Source: Streptococcus sp. 596553 (GTDB lineage: Bacteria; Bacillota; Bacilli; Lactobacillales; Streptococcaceae). Taken from it: 64,000 nt of DNA. The notes under the pieces are model-generated. The model searched no databases. It saw only the letters and a program-made list of their open reading frames with translations, and was not told the DNA's origin. Position numbers and translations under genes: made by a program. Shown here one piece after another: positions 9,039-18,441 of this stretch; positions within the stretch are counted from its first letter, which is position 1, and each line of letters begins with the position of its first letter. Where the stretch lies: assembly GCF_900411395.1 (NCBI RefSeq), contig NZ_OXCQ01000002.1, forward strand, positions 1 through 64,000, in the 5' to 3' direction.

Positions 9039-9145
9039 TATACTCTTCGAAAATCAAATTCAAACCACGTCAACGTCGCCTTGCCGTACTCAAGTACAGC
9101 CTGCGGCTAGTTTCCTAGTTTGCTCTTTGATTTTCATTGAGTATT
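9039..9145. repeat. BOX element (boxA-boxC)
   Basis: The stretch begins TACTCTTCGAAAATC, contains the boxA core CGTCAACGTCGCCTTGCCGT and the boxC part GCGGCTAGTTTCCTAG, and ends TTTTCATTGAGTA. There is no boxB. BOX repeats are typical of S. pneumoniae and close relatives. This one separates the attenuator from the transporter genes. Confidence 0.9.
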
Positions 9146-9170
9146 ATCTTTTCTGAGAAGGAGTTTCATT

Positions 9171-10148
9171 ATGAAAGTTGTTCGAAAATTGCTAGCACCC
9201 CTCTTGGTAGTGGGGATCCTCTTAACCTCTCTGATCAGTTTGCATCAGTTGAAGGCAGATAAGAAAAAAGATGTATTTCGTATCGGTATTTCACAATTTA
9301 TTACCCACCAGTCTCTAGACGCTACTAGAGAAGGTTTTGTGGATGAGCTGGGCAAGCAAGGTTATATTGAAGGGAAAAATATCGAGATTGATTTGCAAAA
9401 TGCACAGGGAGAACAAAGAAATCTAAAAACGATTTCCCAGCAACTAGCAGAATCTAGTGATGTCGTTCTAGCTATCGCAACGCCTTCTGCTCAGAGCTTG
9501 GCTAATACAACACAAACGACACCGGTTATCTTTTCAGCGGTAACAGATCCTGTCAGTGCCAAGTTGGTTGAGTCAAGAGAACATCCTGGGGGCAATGTAA
9601 CTGGGACAAGCGATCAGTCATCAGATGCCATTTCAACCCAAATCAATTTGATAAAGAAAGTGTTGCCAAAAGCTAAAACGATTGGAATCCTCTATACTCA
9701 GAGCGAGCCAAACTCAGTTGTCCAAAAGGATGAAGCTAAGCGCCTTCTGGAAGAAAAAGGCTTTACCGTTGTTGAAAAAACAGTCTTGGACAGTAACAAC
9801 GTCAAGGCGGCAGCAGAAAGCTTGATGGCAGAGGTGGATATGGTTTTTGTACCAACGGATAATATCATTTCATCAACCATGGAAACAGTCAAGCAGGTTT
9901 CTATTAAACACAAGGTTCCAGTATTCGGTGGTTCAACAGAAATGATTGCTGTTGGCGGCTTGTATAACTACGGAACTAATTATGAAGAATTGGGAAGACA
10001 GACAGCTCGCATGCTGATTCGTGTTTTAAAAGGTGAGAAGCCAGAAAATATAGCAGTTGAGTTGCCTGAAAAACTGGAATTACATACCAATCAAGAAATG
10101 GCAGATGCATTGGGAATTGATATTAGTAAGTTAGAAGGCAAGGAATAA
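9171..10148 (+). CDS. ABC importer substrate-binding protein (TrpX-like, ABC_sub_bind family)
   Basis: A 325-residue secreted binding protein: a charged N-terminus, a hydrophobic segment (about residues 8-26) and a possible LKA cleavage site, with no lipobox Cys. The mature part has the two-lobed periplasmic-binding fold of the ABC_sub_bind family: RIGISQFITHQSLDATREGF near residue 36, PVIFSAVTDPVSAKLV and a C-terminal GGLYNYGTNYEELG. Streptococcal members are called TrpX and are predicted to bind tryptophan or related amino acids. AAGGAG precedes the ATG. It heads a three-gene operon behind a Phe/Tyr leader, which suggests an aromatic amino acid substrate; that is inference. Confidence 0.85.
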   Translation: MKVVRKLLAPLLVVGILLTSLISLHQLKADKKKDVFRIGISQFITHQSLDATREGFVDELGKQGYIEGKNIEIDLQNAQGEQRNLKTISQQLAESSDVVLAIATPSAQSLANTTQTTPVIFSAVTDPVSAKLVESREHPGGNVTGTSDQSSDAISTQINLIKKVLPKAKTIGILYTQSEPNSVVQKDEAKRLLEEKGFTVVEKTVLDSNNVKAAAESLMAEVDMVFVPTDNIISSTMETVKQVSIKHKVPVFGGSTEMIAVGGLYNYGTNYEELGRQTARMLIRVLKGEKPENIAVELPEKLELHTNQEMADALGIDISKLEGKE

Positions 10149-10159
10149 GGAGGTTTGAG

Positions 10160-11053
10160 ATGAATTTTGTATTATCTAGTTTATCAGAAGGTTTGTTGTG
10201 GTCGATTATGGCTATTGGGGTCTACTTGACTTTCCGTATTTTGGATATTGCGGATATGACTGCTGAAGGAGCCTTTCCACTGGGGGCGGCTGTCGTCGTA
10301 TCTCAGATACAGGGAGGGACAAATCCTTGGATTGCGACCGTACTTGCTGTGCTGGCAGGTATGGTAGCAGGTCTGGTATCAGGAATGCTCCACACCAAGA
10401 TGAAAATTCCAGCTCTCTTGACAGGGATTGTGACCTTGACAGGGCTTTATTCAATCAATATTAAAATCATGGGAAGTGTGCCCAATCTTTCCTTGGGAGA
10501 TTCTGCAACTGTCTTTAAACAGTTGGCTAGCTTGGGACTGACAAATGAAGAAGCTGTTTTCTCACTTAGTTTGGCCTGTCTATTACTTGTTTGTTTGGTC
10601 TTGACTCTTTTGATGAAAACAGAGATTGGCTTGGTCTTGCGTTCGACTGGGGACAATATTCCGATGAGTGAGGCCAATGGGGTCAATGTAGACACCATGA
10701 AGATTGTTGGTTACATGATTTCAAACGGCTTGATTGCCCTATGTGGTTCCTTGTTTGCCCAAAATGATGGATTTTCAGATGTGACTTCTGGGACAGGAAC
10801 CATCGTTGTTGGTTTGAGTGCAGTGATTATTGCGGAAGTCTTGATACACGACTTGACCATTGGAGGCCGCTTATTATCCATCGGAATCGGTGCTATTGTA
10901 TACCGTTTGATTATTTTAAATATCTATGAAATTCCAAATCTAGATCAAAACCTAGTTCGTCTCTTTAATGCAATTTTGCTAGCCTTAGTTTTATTTGCAC
11001 CAGAATTGCAAAAGAGGTTAAAGATTCGTGGTCTGAAATTGAGAAATGAATAG
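10160..11053 (+). CDS. ABC importer permease (TrpY-like)
   Basis: A 297-residue polytopic permease with eight to nine hydrophobic segments, starting in the membrane almost at once. It contains the family stretch DIADMTAEGAFPLGAA near residue 30 and the later loop RSTGDNIPMSEANGVNVD (about residues 164-181), equivalent to the ATPase-contact loop of the branched-chain type permeases. It has GGAGG upstream, 11 bases after the binding-protein stop. It is the membrane partner of the preceding binding protein and the following ATPase. Confidence 0.85.
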   Translation: MNFVLSSLSEGLLWSIMAIGVYLTFRILDIADMTAEGAFPLGAAVVVSQIQGGTNPWIATVLAVLAGMVAGLVSGMLHTKMKIPALLTGIVTLTGLYSINIKIMGSVPNLSLGDSATVFKQLASLGLTNEEAVFSLSLACLLLVCLVLTLLMKTEIGLVLRSTGDNIPMSEANGVNVDTMKIVGYMISNGLIALCGSLFAQNDGFSDVTSGTGTIVVGLSAVIIAEVLIHDLTIGGRLLSIGIGAIVYRLIILNIYEIPNLDQNLVRLFNAILLALVLFAPELQKRLKIRGLKLRNE

Positions 11054-11065
11054 GAGGAGAAAGTT

Positions 11066-11869
11066 ATGGCAAGTTTGTTAACACTTGAAAATATTCACAA
11101 AACATTTGAAGCAGGGACGGTCAATGAGAACCATGTCCTCAAAGGATTAGATTTAGAAGTTGAAGAGGGAGATTTTATCTCTGTGATTGGTGGAAATGGA
11201 GCAGGGAAATCCACTTTGATGAATATCTTGGCTGGCAATCTATCGGTGGACGAAGGGGACCTTCTACTGGCAGGGAAATCCATTAAAAATCTGAGTGTAA
11301 GAAAGAGAGCTAAGGATATTGCCCGTGTTTTTCAAGATCCTAAGATGGGAACAGCTTCTCGTTTGACGATTGAGGAGAATATGGCTATTGCCTTGAGACG
11401 CGGGCAGAAGAGAGGGCTTGGTTGGGGCGTGAAGGAGAAGGATAGAATCCAGTTCCAAGAAGCCTTGAAAGAGTTGAATATTGGCCTTGAAAATCGCTTG
11501 AAAGTAGATACTCAATACCTTTCAGGAGGACAAAGACAGGCCTTGACCCTAGTCATGGCAGCCTTGGTGAAACCTAAGCTCTTGTTGTTGGATGAACATA
11601 CTGCGGCACTTGACCCGAAAACTAGTCAAATGGTGATGGATTTGACGCAAAAGATTGTGGAACACCATCAGTTGACGACTTTGATGATTACCCACGATAT
11701 GAACCATGCGATTGAGTACGGAAATCGTCTCATTATGCTCTATCAAGGCAAGATAGTGGTGGATGTAAAAGGAGAAGAGAAAAAGCATCTGACAGTTGAA
11801 GACCTCATGCATCTCTTCCAGAAAAATAGTGGCCAAAGTTTGGTCAGTGATGAATTGGTTTTGGGATAA
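11066..11869 (+). CDS. ABC importer ATP-binding protein (TrpP-like)
   Basis: A 267-residue ATPase with Walker A GGNGAGKST (residues 42-50), Q-loop VFQDP, signature LSGGQRQAL, Walker B LLLLDEHTAALD and switch histidine in ITHDMN. In the D-loop region, DEHTAALD replaces the more usual DEPTSALD. AGGAGG lies seven bases upstream. It is the last gene of the importer operon and is followed by a terminator. Confidence 0.9.
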   Translation: MASLLTLENIHKTFEAGTVNENHVLKGLDLEVEEGDFISVIGGNGAGKSTLMNILAGNLSVDEGDLLLAGKSIKNLSVRKRAKDIARVFQDPKMGTASRLTIEENMAIALRRGQKRGLGWGVKEKDRIQFQEALKELNIGLENRLKVDTQYLSGGQRQALTLVMAALVKPKLLLLDEHTAALDPKTSQMVMDLTQKIVEHHQLTTLMITHDMNHAIEYGNRLIMLYQGKIVVDVKGEEKKHLTVEDLMHLFQKNSGQSLVSDELVLG

Positions 11870-11871
11870 AG

Positions 11872-11905
11872 AAAAAGGCTGAGATCTAGTGTCTCAGTCT
11901 TTTAT
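11872..11905 (+). terminator. Terminator of the importer operon
   Basis: GGCTGAGA (11877-11884) pairs with TCTCAGTC (11892-11899) around a short loop, flanked by AAAAA before and TTTT after. It may work in both directions. Confidence 0.75.
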
Positions 11906-11918
11906 TTCTTGCGTTTTG

Positions 11919-12023
11919 CAAAATCTCTTCAAACCACGTCAGCTCTATCTGCAACCTCAAAACAGTGTTTTGAGCAGCATGCGGCTAGCTTCCTAGTTTG
12001 CTATTTGATTTTCATTGAGTATA
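11919..12023. repeat. BOX element lacking its first bases (boxA-boxB part-boxC)
   Basis: AAAATCTCTTCAAACCACGTC of boxA is followed by a boxB-like CTCAAAACAGTGTTTTGAGC hairpin and boxC GCGGCTAGCTTCCTAG to TTTTCATTGAGTATA. The usual TACTCTTCG start is missing. It lies between two terminators. Confidence 0.85.
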
Positions 12024-12034
12024 AACTCAGCAAG

Positions 12035-12068
12035 GAGCCCTCTTTTGCAGAAAAGAAGGGTTCTTTTT
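12035..12068 (+). terminator. Hairpin terminator after the BOX element
   Basis: GAGCCCTCTTTT pairs with AAAAGAAGGGTTC around GCAG with one mismatch and runs into CTTTTT. It insulates the yneF-like gene from upstream transcription. Confidence 0.6.
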
Positions 12069-12098
12069 GCTGTCTATTCCCTCCCTGAAAGCGTAAAA

Positions 12099-12132
12099 CA
12101 AACTAGTCAGGGTGGCTAGTTTGTGGTATAAT
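12099..12132 (+). promoter_or_regulatory. Promoter with perfect inverted repeat over the -35 region
   Basis: TGGTATAAT (12124-12132) is an extended -10 box. CAAACTAG (12099-12106) and CTAGTTTG (12116-12123) form a perfect 8-bp inverted repeat with a 9-bp spacer, covering the -35 position and touching the extended -10 element. That placement suits a repressor operator, but the repeat could also be a chance stem. Confidence 0.45.
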
Positions 12133-12165
12133 GAAAGAGACTCAAAAAGAAACAGGAGAAAAATG

Positions 12166-12414
12166 ATGGATTTACTTTTAGCAATTGTATTGATTGTGCT
12201 AGCTTTTCTAGGAGGAGCTCTTGGAGGAATGTACTTGGTTCGTAAGCAAATCGAAAAAGAATTTGCTGACAACCCACGTTTGAATGCTGAAGCAGTTCGT
12301 ACTCTTTTGAGTGCAAATGGTCAAAAACCAAGCGAAGCTAAGGTACAACAAGTTTACCACCAAATCATCCGCCAACAAAAGGCAGCCCTTGCCAACAATA
12401 AAAAGAAAAAATAA
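12166..12414 (+). CDS. UPF0154 (YneF-like) small membrane protein
   Basis: An 82-residue protein with one N-terminal membrane helix ([20 protein letters not shown]) and a charged cytoplasmic tail ending in KKKK. It matches the YneF/UPF0154 family in length and in the segment [19 protein letters not shown]. Function is unknown. Two adjacent ATGs (12163, 12166) follow AGGAGA; 12166 gives the family's usual MDLLLAI start. The next gene (murI) is 200 bp away beyond a hairpin. Confidence 0.85.
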
Positions 12415-12422
12415 ATAAGGAA

Positions 12423-12448
12423 AAGTCTGGGATGAAAGTTCCAGACTT
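12423..12448. other. Perfect hairpin without T-tract
   Basis: AAGTCTGG (12423-12430) and CCAGACTT (12441-12448) form a perfect stem after the yneF-like gene. No T-run follows. It may be a 3' stabiliser or a weak terminator. Confidence 0.4.
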
Positions 12449-12616
12449 CTCACTATGTTGGCTATGGTTTAGGGATGAGACTTTTTCCTTGCATTCTATT
12501 GATATTTGATTATGATTAAGAGAGATAGTTGTTGATGAGGCTGTCATTATTCAGTTCATAAGGAACGGTAATCATAATGAACTATCAATCAGAAAAAAGA
12601 CTAGAAAGAAGACTGT

Positions 12617-13411
12617 ATGGATAATCGACCAATTGGTTTTTTGGATTCGGGTGTCGGGGGCTTGACCGTTGTGCGCGAGCTCATGCGCCAGCTTCCCCAT
12701 GAAGAAATCGTCTATATTGGAGATTCGGCACGGGCGCCCTATGGTCCCCGTCCTGCTGAGCAAATTCGTGAATATACTTGGCAGTTGGTCAACTTTCTCT
12801 TGACCAAGGATGTTAAGATGATTGTCATTGCTTGTAACACTGCGACTGCGGTCGTCTGGGAAGAAATCAAGGCTCAACTAGATATACCAGTCCTGGGTGT
12901 GATTTTGCCAGGAGCTTCGGCAGCTATCAAGTCTAGCCAAGGTGGGAAAATCGGGGTCATTGGAACGCCCATGACGGTACAATCAGACATTTATCGTCAG
13001 AAAATTCATGATCTGGATCCAGACTTACAGGTGGAGAGTTTGGCCTGTCCCAAGTTTGCTCCCTTGGTTGAGTCGGGTGCTCTGTCAACCAGTGTCACCA
13101 AGAAAGTGGTCTATGAAACCCTGCGTCCCTTGGTTGGAAAGGTGGATAGCCTGATTTTGGGCTGTACCCATTATCCGCTCCTCAGACCCATTATTCAAAA
13201 TGTCATGGGGCCAAAAGTTCAGCTCATTGATAGTGGGGCAGAGTGTGTACGGGATATCTCAGTCTTACTTAATTATTTTGAAATCAATCGTGGTCGCGAT
13301 GCTGGACCACTTCATCACCGTTTTTACACAACAGCCAGCAGCCAAAGTTTTGCACAAATTGGTGAAGAATGGCTGGAAAAAGAGATTCATGTGGAGCATG
13401 TAGAATTATGA
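12617..13411 (+). CDS. murI: Glutamate racemase MurI
   Basis: A 264-residue racemase that makes D-glutamate for peptidoglycan. Both catalytic cysteines are seen, in ACNTAT (Cys73) and GCTHYP (Cys183), together with the N-terminal FLDSGVGG (Asp10-Ser11) and GDSARAPYG motifs. The ribosome binding site is weak (AGAAAGAAG). The stop overlaps the next start (ATGA), and the following genes are tightly packed through yidD. Confidence 0.95.
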   Translation: MDNRPIGFLDSGVGGLTVVRELMRQLPHEEIVYIGDSARAPYGPRPAEQIREYTWQLVNFLLTKDVKMIVIACNTATAVVWEEIKAQLDIPVLGVILPGASAAIKSSQGGKIGVIGTPMTVQSDIYRQKIHDLDPDLQVESLACPKFAPLVESGALSTSVTKKVVYETLRPLVGKVDSLILGCTHYPLLRPIIQNVMGPKVQLIDSGAECVRDISVLLNYFEINRGRDAGPLHHRFYTTASSQSFAQIGEEWLEKEIHVEHVEL

Positions 13412-14379
13412 CAAATAAAATTTATGAATACAAGGATGAACAGGACTGGTATGTCGGGTCCTATGGTATTTTTGGTGGCGTCCGGACGTTGACGGATGAT
13501 GACTTGGATTTTCCTCTATTGGAGTTTGCCCAAAGATTTCGAGATGAGGATCGAGGTTTTCCTGTTTCTGTTACTGTTTTACGCTATGGTTCTCTCTACC
13601 GTTTATTGTCTTTTGTGGTAGATATCCTCAACCAAGAAATGGGACGAAATGTGGAAGTTATCCAACGTCAGGGGGCTTTGCTCTTGGTTGAAAATGGGCA
13701 ACTCCTGCATGTAGAATTGCCTAAAGAAGGGGTCAATGTTCATGATTTCTTTGAGACAAACAAGGTCAGAGAAACCTTATTGATTGCGACTCGAAACGAA
13801 GGCAAGACCAAGGAATTTCGAGCTATCTTTGACAAGCTAGGCTACGATGTGGAAAACCTCAATGACTATCCTGACTTGCCTGAAGTAGCAGAAACAGGCA
13901 TGACCTTCGAAGAAAATGCCCGTCTCAAGGCAGAAACCATTTCCCAATTAACGGGCAAGATGGTTTTGGCAGATGACTCAGGTCTCAAAGTCGATGTCCT
14001 TGGTGGCTTGCCAGGTGTCTGGTCAGCTCGTTTCGCAGGAGTGGGAGCTACTGACCGTGAAAACAATGCCAAACTCTTGCACGAATTGGCCATGGTCTTT
14101 GAACTCAAGGACCGCTCGGCTCAATTCCATACAACCCTAGTCGTAGCCAGTCCAAACAAGGAAAGCTTGGTTGTTGAAGCAGACTGGCCTGGCTACATTA
14201 ACTTTGAACCCAAGGGTGAAAATGGCTTTGGCTATGACCCTCTCTTCCTTGTAGGAGAGACAGGCAAGTCCTCAGCTGAATTAACCCTTGAAGAAAAAAA
14301 TAGCCAATCTCACCGTGCCTTAGCCGTTAAGAAACTTTTGGAGGTATTTCCATCATGGCAAAGCAAACCATCATTGTAA
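13408..14379 (+). CDS. rdgB: Fusion: N-terminal domain of unknown function + RdgB/HAM1 nucleotide pyrophosphatase
   Basis: A 323-residue protein, about 125 residues longer than ordinary RdgB. The HAM1 domain starts near residue 123 ([14 protein letters not shown]) and carries the catalytic ADDSGL and [11 protein letters not shown] motifs and a terminal SHRALA. It hydrolyses ITP, dITP and XTP to monophosphates, keeping damaged purines out of DNA. The N-terminal 120 residues ([19 protein letters not shown]) are not a domain I can name. The ATG overlaps the murI stop; an upstream in-frame ATG (13369) lies inside murI and is rejected. Confidence 0.93.
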   Translation: MTNKIYEYKDEQDWYVGSYGIFGGVRTLTDDDLDFPLLEFAQRFRDEDRGFPVSVTVLRYGSLYRLLSFVVDILNQEMGRNVEVIQRQGALLLVENGQLLHVELPKEGVNVHDFFETNKVRETLLIATRNEGKTKEFRAIFDKLGYDVENLNDYPDLPEVAETGMTFEENARLKAETISQLTGKMVLADDSGLKVDVLGGLPGVWSARFAGVGATDRENNAKLLHELAMVFELKDRSAQFHTTLVVASPNKESLVVEADWPGYINFEPKGENGFGYDPLFLVGETGKSSAELTLEEKNSQSHRALAVKKLLEVFPSWQSKPSL

Positions 14380-14876
14380 TGAGCGATTCCCATGGCGATA
14401 GCTTGATTGTGGAAGAAATCCGTGATCGCTATGTGGGCAAAGTTGATGCCGTTTTTCATAACGGCGATTCTGAACTGCGTCCCGATTCTCCCCTTTGGGA
14501 AGGCATCCGTGTTGTTAAAGGGAATATGGACTTCTATGCAGGCTATCCAGAACGTCTGGTGACTGAGCTTGGATCGACCAAGATTATCCAAACCCATGGT
14601 CACTTGTTTGACATCAATTTCAACTTTCAAAAGTTGGACTACTGGGCTCAGGAAGAAGAGGCCGATATCTGTCTCTATGGTCACTTGCATGTGCCAAGTT
14701 CTTGGATGGAAGGCAAGACCCTCTTTCTAAATCCAGGTTCCATCAGTCAACCACGTGGTACCGTCAGAGAATGTCTCTATGCTCGTGTGGAGATTGATGA
14801 CAGTTATTTTAAAGTGGACTTTTTGACACGAGACCATGAGGTGTATCCGGGCTTGTCCAAGGAGTTTAGCCGATGA
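14355..14876 (+). CDS. YfcE/MJ0936-family metallophosphoesterase
   Basis: A 173-residue calcineurin-like phosphoesterase with the metal motifs SDSHGD (residues 10-15), HNGDSE, GNMD, THGH and YGHLH. This small single-domain family cleaves phosphodiesters in vitro; the physiological substrate is unknown. It overlaps the rdgB 3' end by 25 bases and its stop overlaps the next ATG, so it is part of the same transcript. Confidence 0.9.
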   Translation: MAKQTIIVMSDSHGDSLIVEEIRDRYVGKVDAVFHNGDSELRPDSPLWEGIRVVKGNMDFYAGYPERLVTELGSTKIIQTHGHLFDINFNFQKLDYWAQEEEADICLYGHLHVPSSWMEGKTLFLNPGSISQPRGTVRECLYARVEIDDSYFKVDFLTRDHEVYPGLSKEFSR

Positions 14877-15334
14877 TTGCCAAGGAGTTTGAGACTTTCT
14901 TGTTGGGGCAAGAAGAAACTTTTTTGACTCCTGCTGAAAATCTAGCTGTGTTGATTGATACCCACAATGCGGATCATGCGACACTCTTGCTCAGTCAGAT
15001 GACCTATACCCGTGTTCCTGTTGTAACAGATGAAAAACAGTTTGTTGGGACGATTGGGCTCAGAGATATTATGGCTTATCAGATGGAGCATGACTTGAGT
15101 CAAGAAATTATGGCGGATACGGATATTGTTCATATGACGAGAACGGACGTAGCGGTCGTCTCGCCTAATTTTACTATTACAGAGGTCTTGCACAAGCTGG
15201 TAGATGAGTCCTTCTTGCCGGTTGTGGATGCGTCTGGTATTTTCCAAGGGATTATTACGCGCAAGTCTATCCTCAAGGCAGTCAATGCCCTCTTGCATGA
15301 CTTTAGTAAGGAATATGAGATTCGATGCAAATAA
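14873..15334 (+). CDS. CBS-domain protein (CbpB-like)
   Basis: A 153-residue protein made of two CBS domains (about residues 15-70 and 85-145; motifs TRVPVV and ESFLPVVD). Stand-alone CBS proteins bind adenine nucleotides, and in Gram-positive bacteria the CbpB type binds c-di-AMP; that ligand is an inference here. It starts at an ATG overlapping the previous stop and overlaps the next gene by ten bases. Confidence 0.85.
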   Translation: MIAKEFETFLLGQEETFLTPAENLAVLIDTHNADHATLLLSQMTYTRVPVVTDEKQFVGTIGLRDIMAYQMEHDLSQEIMADTDIVHMTRTDVAVVSPNFTITEVLHKLVDESFLPVVDASGIFQGIITRKSILKAVNALLHDFSKEYEIRCK

Positions 15335-16065
15335 AAGACAGGATTTCAGACTTTTTAGAGGAAAAGCAGGGTCTGTCTGCCAATTCCAAGCAGTCCTATA
15401 GGTATGATTTGGAGCAATTTTTAGACATTGTAGGCGAGCGGATTTCTGAGACCAGTCTCAAGATTTACCAAGCCCAGCTAGTCAATCTAAAAATCAGCGC
15501 TCAGAAGCGAAAGACTTCGACCTGTAACCAATTTCTCTACTTTCTCTATCAAAAAGGAGAAGTGGATAACTTTTATCGTTTGGAATTAGCTAAACAAGCT
15601 GAAAAGAAGACCGCAAAGCCGGAACTGTTAGACCTAGACTCTTTTTGGCAAGAAAGTGACGTTCCAGAGGGTCGCTTGCTAGCGCTCTTAATTCTAGAAA
15701 TGGGGCTCTTACCGAGTGAGATTTTAGCTCTCAAGGTTGAGGATATCAATCTGGATTTTCAGGTGTTGCGAATCAAGAAGGCTTCCCAACAGAGGATTGT
15801 TACCATTCCCACAACTTTGCTTTCAGAATTAGAGCCCTTGATGAGCCAGACCTATCTTTTTGAAAGGGGAGGGAAAGCCTATTCCCGTCAGTGGGCCTTT
15901 CGTCAGCTAGAGTCTTTTGTCAAGGAGAAAGGTTTTCCATCATTATCAGCTCAAGCCTTACGTGAACAGTTCATTCTAAGACAAATAGAAAACAAGGTCG
16001 ATTTGTACGAAATTGCAAAAAAATTAGGATTAAAAACAGTCCTTACCTTAGAAAAATATAGATAA
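15325..16065 (+). CDS. Tyrosine recombinase XerD-like protein with degenerate active site
   Basis: A 246-residue protein with a SAM-like N-terminal domain (residues 1-75) and a phage-integrase fold. The first catalytic Arg is lost (LLPSEIL where RVSEL is usual), and the His-x-x-Arg box reads QALREQF, so only one Arg and the terminal Tyr (LEKYR, about residue 245) can be matched. It is therefore probably not a working recombinase; streptococci use XerS at their dif site. It sits directly before scpA with overlapping codons, as in other streptococci, suggesting a link to chromosome segregation that remains unproven. Confidence 0.85.
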   Translation: MQIKDRISDFLEEKQGLSANSKQSYRYDLEQFLDIVGERISETSLKIYQAQLVNLKISAQKRKTSTCNQFLYFLYQKGEVDNFYRLELAKQAEKKTAKPELLDLDSFWQESDVPEGRLLALLILEMGLLPSEILALKVEDINLDFQVLRIKKASQQRIVTIPTTLLSELEPLMSQTYLFERGGKAYSRQWAFRQLESFVKEKGFPSLSAQALREQFILRQIENKVDLYEIAKKLGLKTVLTLEKYR

Positions 16066-16793
16066 TGGATATTAAATTAAAAGATTTTGAAGGGCCCCTG
16101 GACTTGCTCTTGCACCTGGTTTCTAAGTACCAGATGGATATCTACGATGTTCCTATCACAGAAGTCATTGAACAGTATCTAGCCTATGTCTCAACTCTGC
16201 AGGCCATGCGTCTGGAAGTGACAGGTGAGTATATGGTTATGGCCAGTCAGCTCATGCTGATCAAGAGCCGCAAGCTTCTTCCAAAGGTAGCGGAAGTGAC
16301 CGATTTGGAGGATGACCTGGAGCAGGATCTCCTCTCTCAAATTGAAGAATACCGCAAGTTCAAGCTCTTGGGGGAGCACTTAGAAGCCAAGCATCAAGAT
16401 CGGGCCCAGTATTATTCCAAAGCGCCGACAGAGTTGATTTACGAAGATGCGGAGCTTGTGCATGACAAGACGACCATTGACCTCTTTTTGGCTTTTTCAA
16501 ATATCCTAGCCAAGAAAAAAGAGGAGTTTGCACAGAATCACACGACTATCTTGCGGGATGAGTATAAGATTGAGGACATGATGGTTATCGTGAAAGAGTC
16601 CTTGACTGGACGAGATCAATTGCGCTTGCAGAATTTGTTTAAGGAAGCCCAGAATCTCCAAGAGGTCATCACCCTCTTTTTGGCAACCCTAGAGTTAATC
16701 AAAACCCAGGAGCTGATCCTCGTGCAAGAGGAAAGTTTCGGAGATATTTATCTCATGGAAAAGAAGGAAGAAAGTCAAGTGGCCCAAAGCTAG
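16065..16793 (+). CDS. scpA: Segregation and condensation protein ScpA
   Basis: A 242-residue kleisin of the Smc-ScpAB complex, which organises and segregates the chromosome. The N-terminus has the family signature [16 protein letters not shown] and [13 protein letters not shown]. The acidic middle is followed by a C-terminal winged-helix part that binds the SMC head. The start overlaps the xerD-like stop (TAATG). It is followed by scpB 18 bases downstream. Confidence 0.95.
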   Translation: MDIKLKDFEGPLDLLLHLVSKYQMDIYDVPITEVIEQYLAYVSTLQAMRLEVTGEYMVMASQLMLIKSRKLLPKVAEVTDLEDDLEQDLLSQIEEYRKFKLLGEHLEAKHQDRAQYYSKAPTELIYEDAELVHDKTTIDLFLAFSNILAKKKEEFAQNHTTILRDEYKIEDMMVIVKESLTGRDQLRLQNLFKEAQNLQEVITLFLATLELIKTQELILVQEESFGDIYLMEKKEESQVAQS

Positions 16794-16811
16794 ACTTGAT
16801 AGAGAGGAAAG

Positions 16812-17381
16812 ATGAGTACTTTAGCAAAAATAGAAGCGCTCTTGTTTGTAGCGGGTGAAGATGGGATTAGAGTCCGCCAGTTAGCTGAACTCCTCTCTCT
16901 GCCACCGACAGGCATCCAACAGAGTTTAGAAAAATTAGCCCAGAAGTATGAAAAGGACCCAGATTCCAGTTTGGATCTGATTGAGACTGGGGGCGCTTAT
17001 AGATTGGTGACCAAGCCTCAATTTGCAGAGATTTTGAAGGAATACTCTAAGGCACCTATCAACCAGAGTTTATCTCGGGCTGCCCTTGAGACCTTGTCCA
17101 TTATTGCCTACAAACAGCCCATCACACGGATAGAGATTGATGCCATCCGTGGGGTCAACTCGAGTGGGGCTTTGGCAAAGTTGCAGGCCTTTGACTTGAT
17201 ACGAGAAGACGGGAAAAAAGAAGTGTTGGGTCGTCCCAACCTCTATGTGACTACAGATTATTTCCTAGATTACATGGGGATAAACCATTTAGAAGAATTA
17301 CCAGTGATTGATGAGCTTGAGATTCAAGCCCAAGAAAGCCAATTATTTGGTGAAAGGATAGAAGAAGATGAGAATCAATAA
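16812..17381 (+). CDS. scpB: Segregation and condensation protein ScpB
   Basis: A 189-residue protein of two winged-helix domains ([15 protein letters not shown] at the N-terminus; the family motif [15 protein letters not shown] near residue 90; [26 protein letters not shown]). It dimerises and wraps ScpA in the condensin complex. GAGAGGAAAG precedes the ATG. Its 3' end overlaps the rluB start by 14 bases, so the two are coupled. Confidence 0.95.
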   Translation: MSTLAKIEALLFVAGEDGIRVRQLAELLSLPPTGIQQSLEKLAQKYEKDPDSSLDLIETGGAYRLVTKPQFAEILKEYSKAPINQSLSRAALETLSIIAYKQPITRIEIDAIRGVNSSGALAKLQAFDLIREDGKKEVLGRPNLYVTTDYFLDYMGINHLEELPVIDELEIQAQESQLFGERIEEDENQ

Positions 17382-18090
17382 GTATATTGCCCACGCAGGT
17401 GTGGCCAGTAGGAGAAAAGCAGAAGAGCTGATCAAGCAAGGTTTGGTGACGGTTAACGGCCAAGTGGTACGTGAACTAGCAACGACCATCAAGTCAGGCG
17501 ACAAGGTCGAAGTTGAAGGCCAGCCTATCTACAACGAAGAAAAGGTCTACTATCTGCTTAACAAACCACGCGGTGTCATTTCCAGTGTGACAGATGACAA
17601 GGGGCGTAAGACTGTTGTCGACCTCTTGCCTAACGTGAAGGAGCGCATCTACCCTGTAGGTCGTTTGGATTGGGATACATCAGGAGTTTTGATTTTGACT
17701 AATGATGGGGATTTTACGGATGAGATGATTCACCCTCGTAATGAGATTGACAAGGTTTATGTCGCGCGTGTTAAAGGTGTGGCCAATAAGGATAATCTCC
17801 GCCCCTTGACCCGTGGACTGGAGATTGATGGTAAGAAAACCAAGCCGGCTGTCTATGAGATTCTCAAAGTGGATCCAGTCAAAAACCGCTCTGTGGTGCA
17901 GTTGACTATCCATGAAGGGCGTAATCACCAGGTTAAAAAGATGTTTGAAGCTGTCGGCCTTCAAGTAGACAAATTATCACGGACTCGTTTTGGACACCTA
18001 GACTTGACAGGACTCCGTCCGGGAGAATCCCGTCGTCTTAATAAAAAAGAAATCAGCCAACTACACACCATGGCTGTAACCAAGAAATAA
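17368..18090 (+). CDS. rluB: 23S rRNA pseudouridine synthase RluB
   Basis: A 240-residue enzyme with an S4 RNA-binding domain (residues 1-60, [20 protein letters not shown]) and the RsuA/RluB catalytic domain. The catalytic Asp is in [16 protein letters not shown] and the family motif [15 protein letters not shown] is present. By family it modifies the 23S rRNA helix 89 region. It starts inside scpB and ends overlapping the yidD ATG. Confidence 0.92.
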   Translation: MRINKYIAHAGVASRRKAEELIKQGLVTVNGQVVRELATTIKSGDKVEVEGQPIYNEEKVYYLLNKPRGVISSVTDDKGRKTVVDLLPNVKERIYPVGRLDWDTSGVLILTNDGDFTDEMIHPRNEIDKVYVARVKGVANKDNLRPLTRGLEIDGKKTKPAVYEILKVDPVKNRSVVQLTIHEGRNHQVKKMFEAVGLQVDKLSRTRFGHLDLTGLRPGESRRLNKKEISQLHTMAVTKK

Positions 18091-18332
18091 TGAAACGAAT
18101 TTTGATAGCGCCTGTGCGCTTTTACCAACGGTTTATCTCACCAGCCTTTCCACCCTCTTGTCGCTTTGAGCCGACTTGTTCCAACTACATGATTCAGGCT
18201 ATTGAAAAACATGGCTTCAAGGGTGTTTTGATGGGTTTGGCTCGAATTTTACGTTGCCATCCATGGTCGAAAACAGGTAAGGACCCCGTCCCAGACCATT
18301 TTTCCCTTAAACGGAATCAAGAAGGGGAATGA
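18090..18332 (+). CDS. yidD: Membrane protein insertion efficiency factor YidD
   Basis: An 80-residue protein with the invariant family pattern: [19 protein letters not shown] and [10 protein letters not shown], with three conserved cysteines. YidD sits at the inner membrane near YidC and assists insertion of proteins. It overlaps the rluB stop (TAATG) and ends the housekeeping string before a long bidirectional terminator. Confidence 0.93.
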   Translation: MKRILIAPVRFYQRFISPAFPPSCRFEPTCSNYMIQAIEKHGFKGVLMGLARILRCHPWSKTGKDPVPDHFSLKRNQEGE

Positions 18333-18356
18333 GGTTGGGCAAAAGGTTTTAATAAA

Positions 18357-18413
18357 ATGATAAAAACGCATCCTATCAGGTTTGAGTGAGCTTGATAGGA
18401 TGCGTTTTATCAT
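18357..18413. terminator. Bidirectional terminator between yidD and piuA
   Basis: ATGATAAAA-CGCATCCTATCA (18357-18378) is the inverted copy of TGATAGGATGCGTTTTATCAT (18393-18413), giving about 20 paired bases with A- and T-tracts at the two ends. It serves both convergent operons. Confidence 0.9.
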
Positions 18414-18441
18414 GTAAAGATGTGATTGAGTTTAAAGCAGC

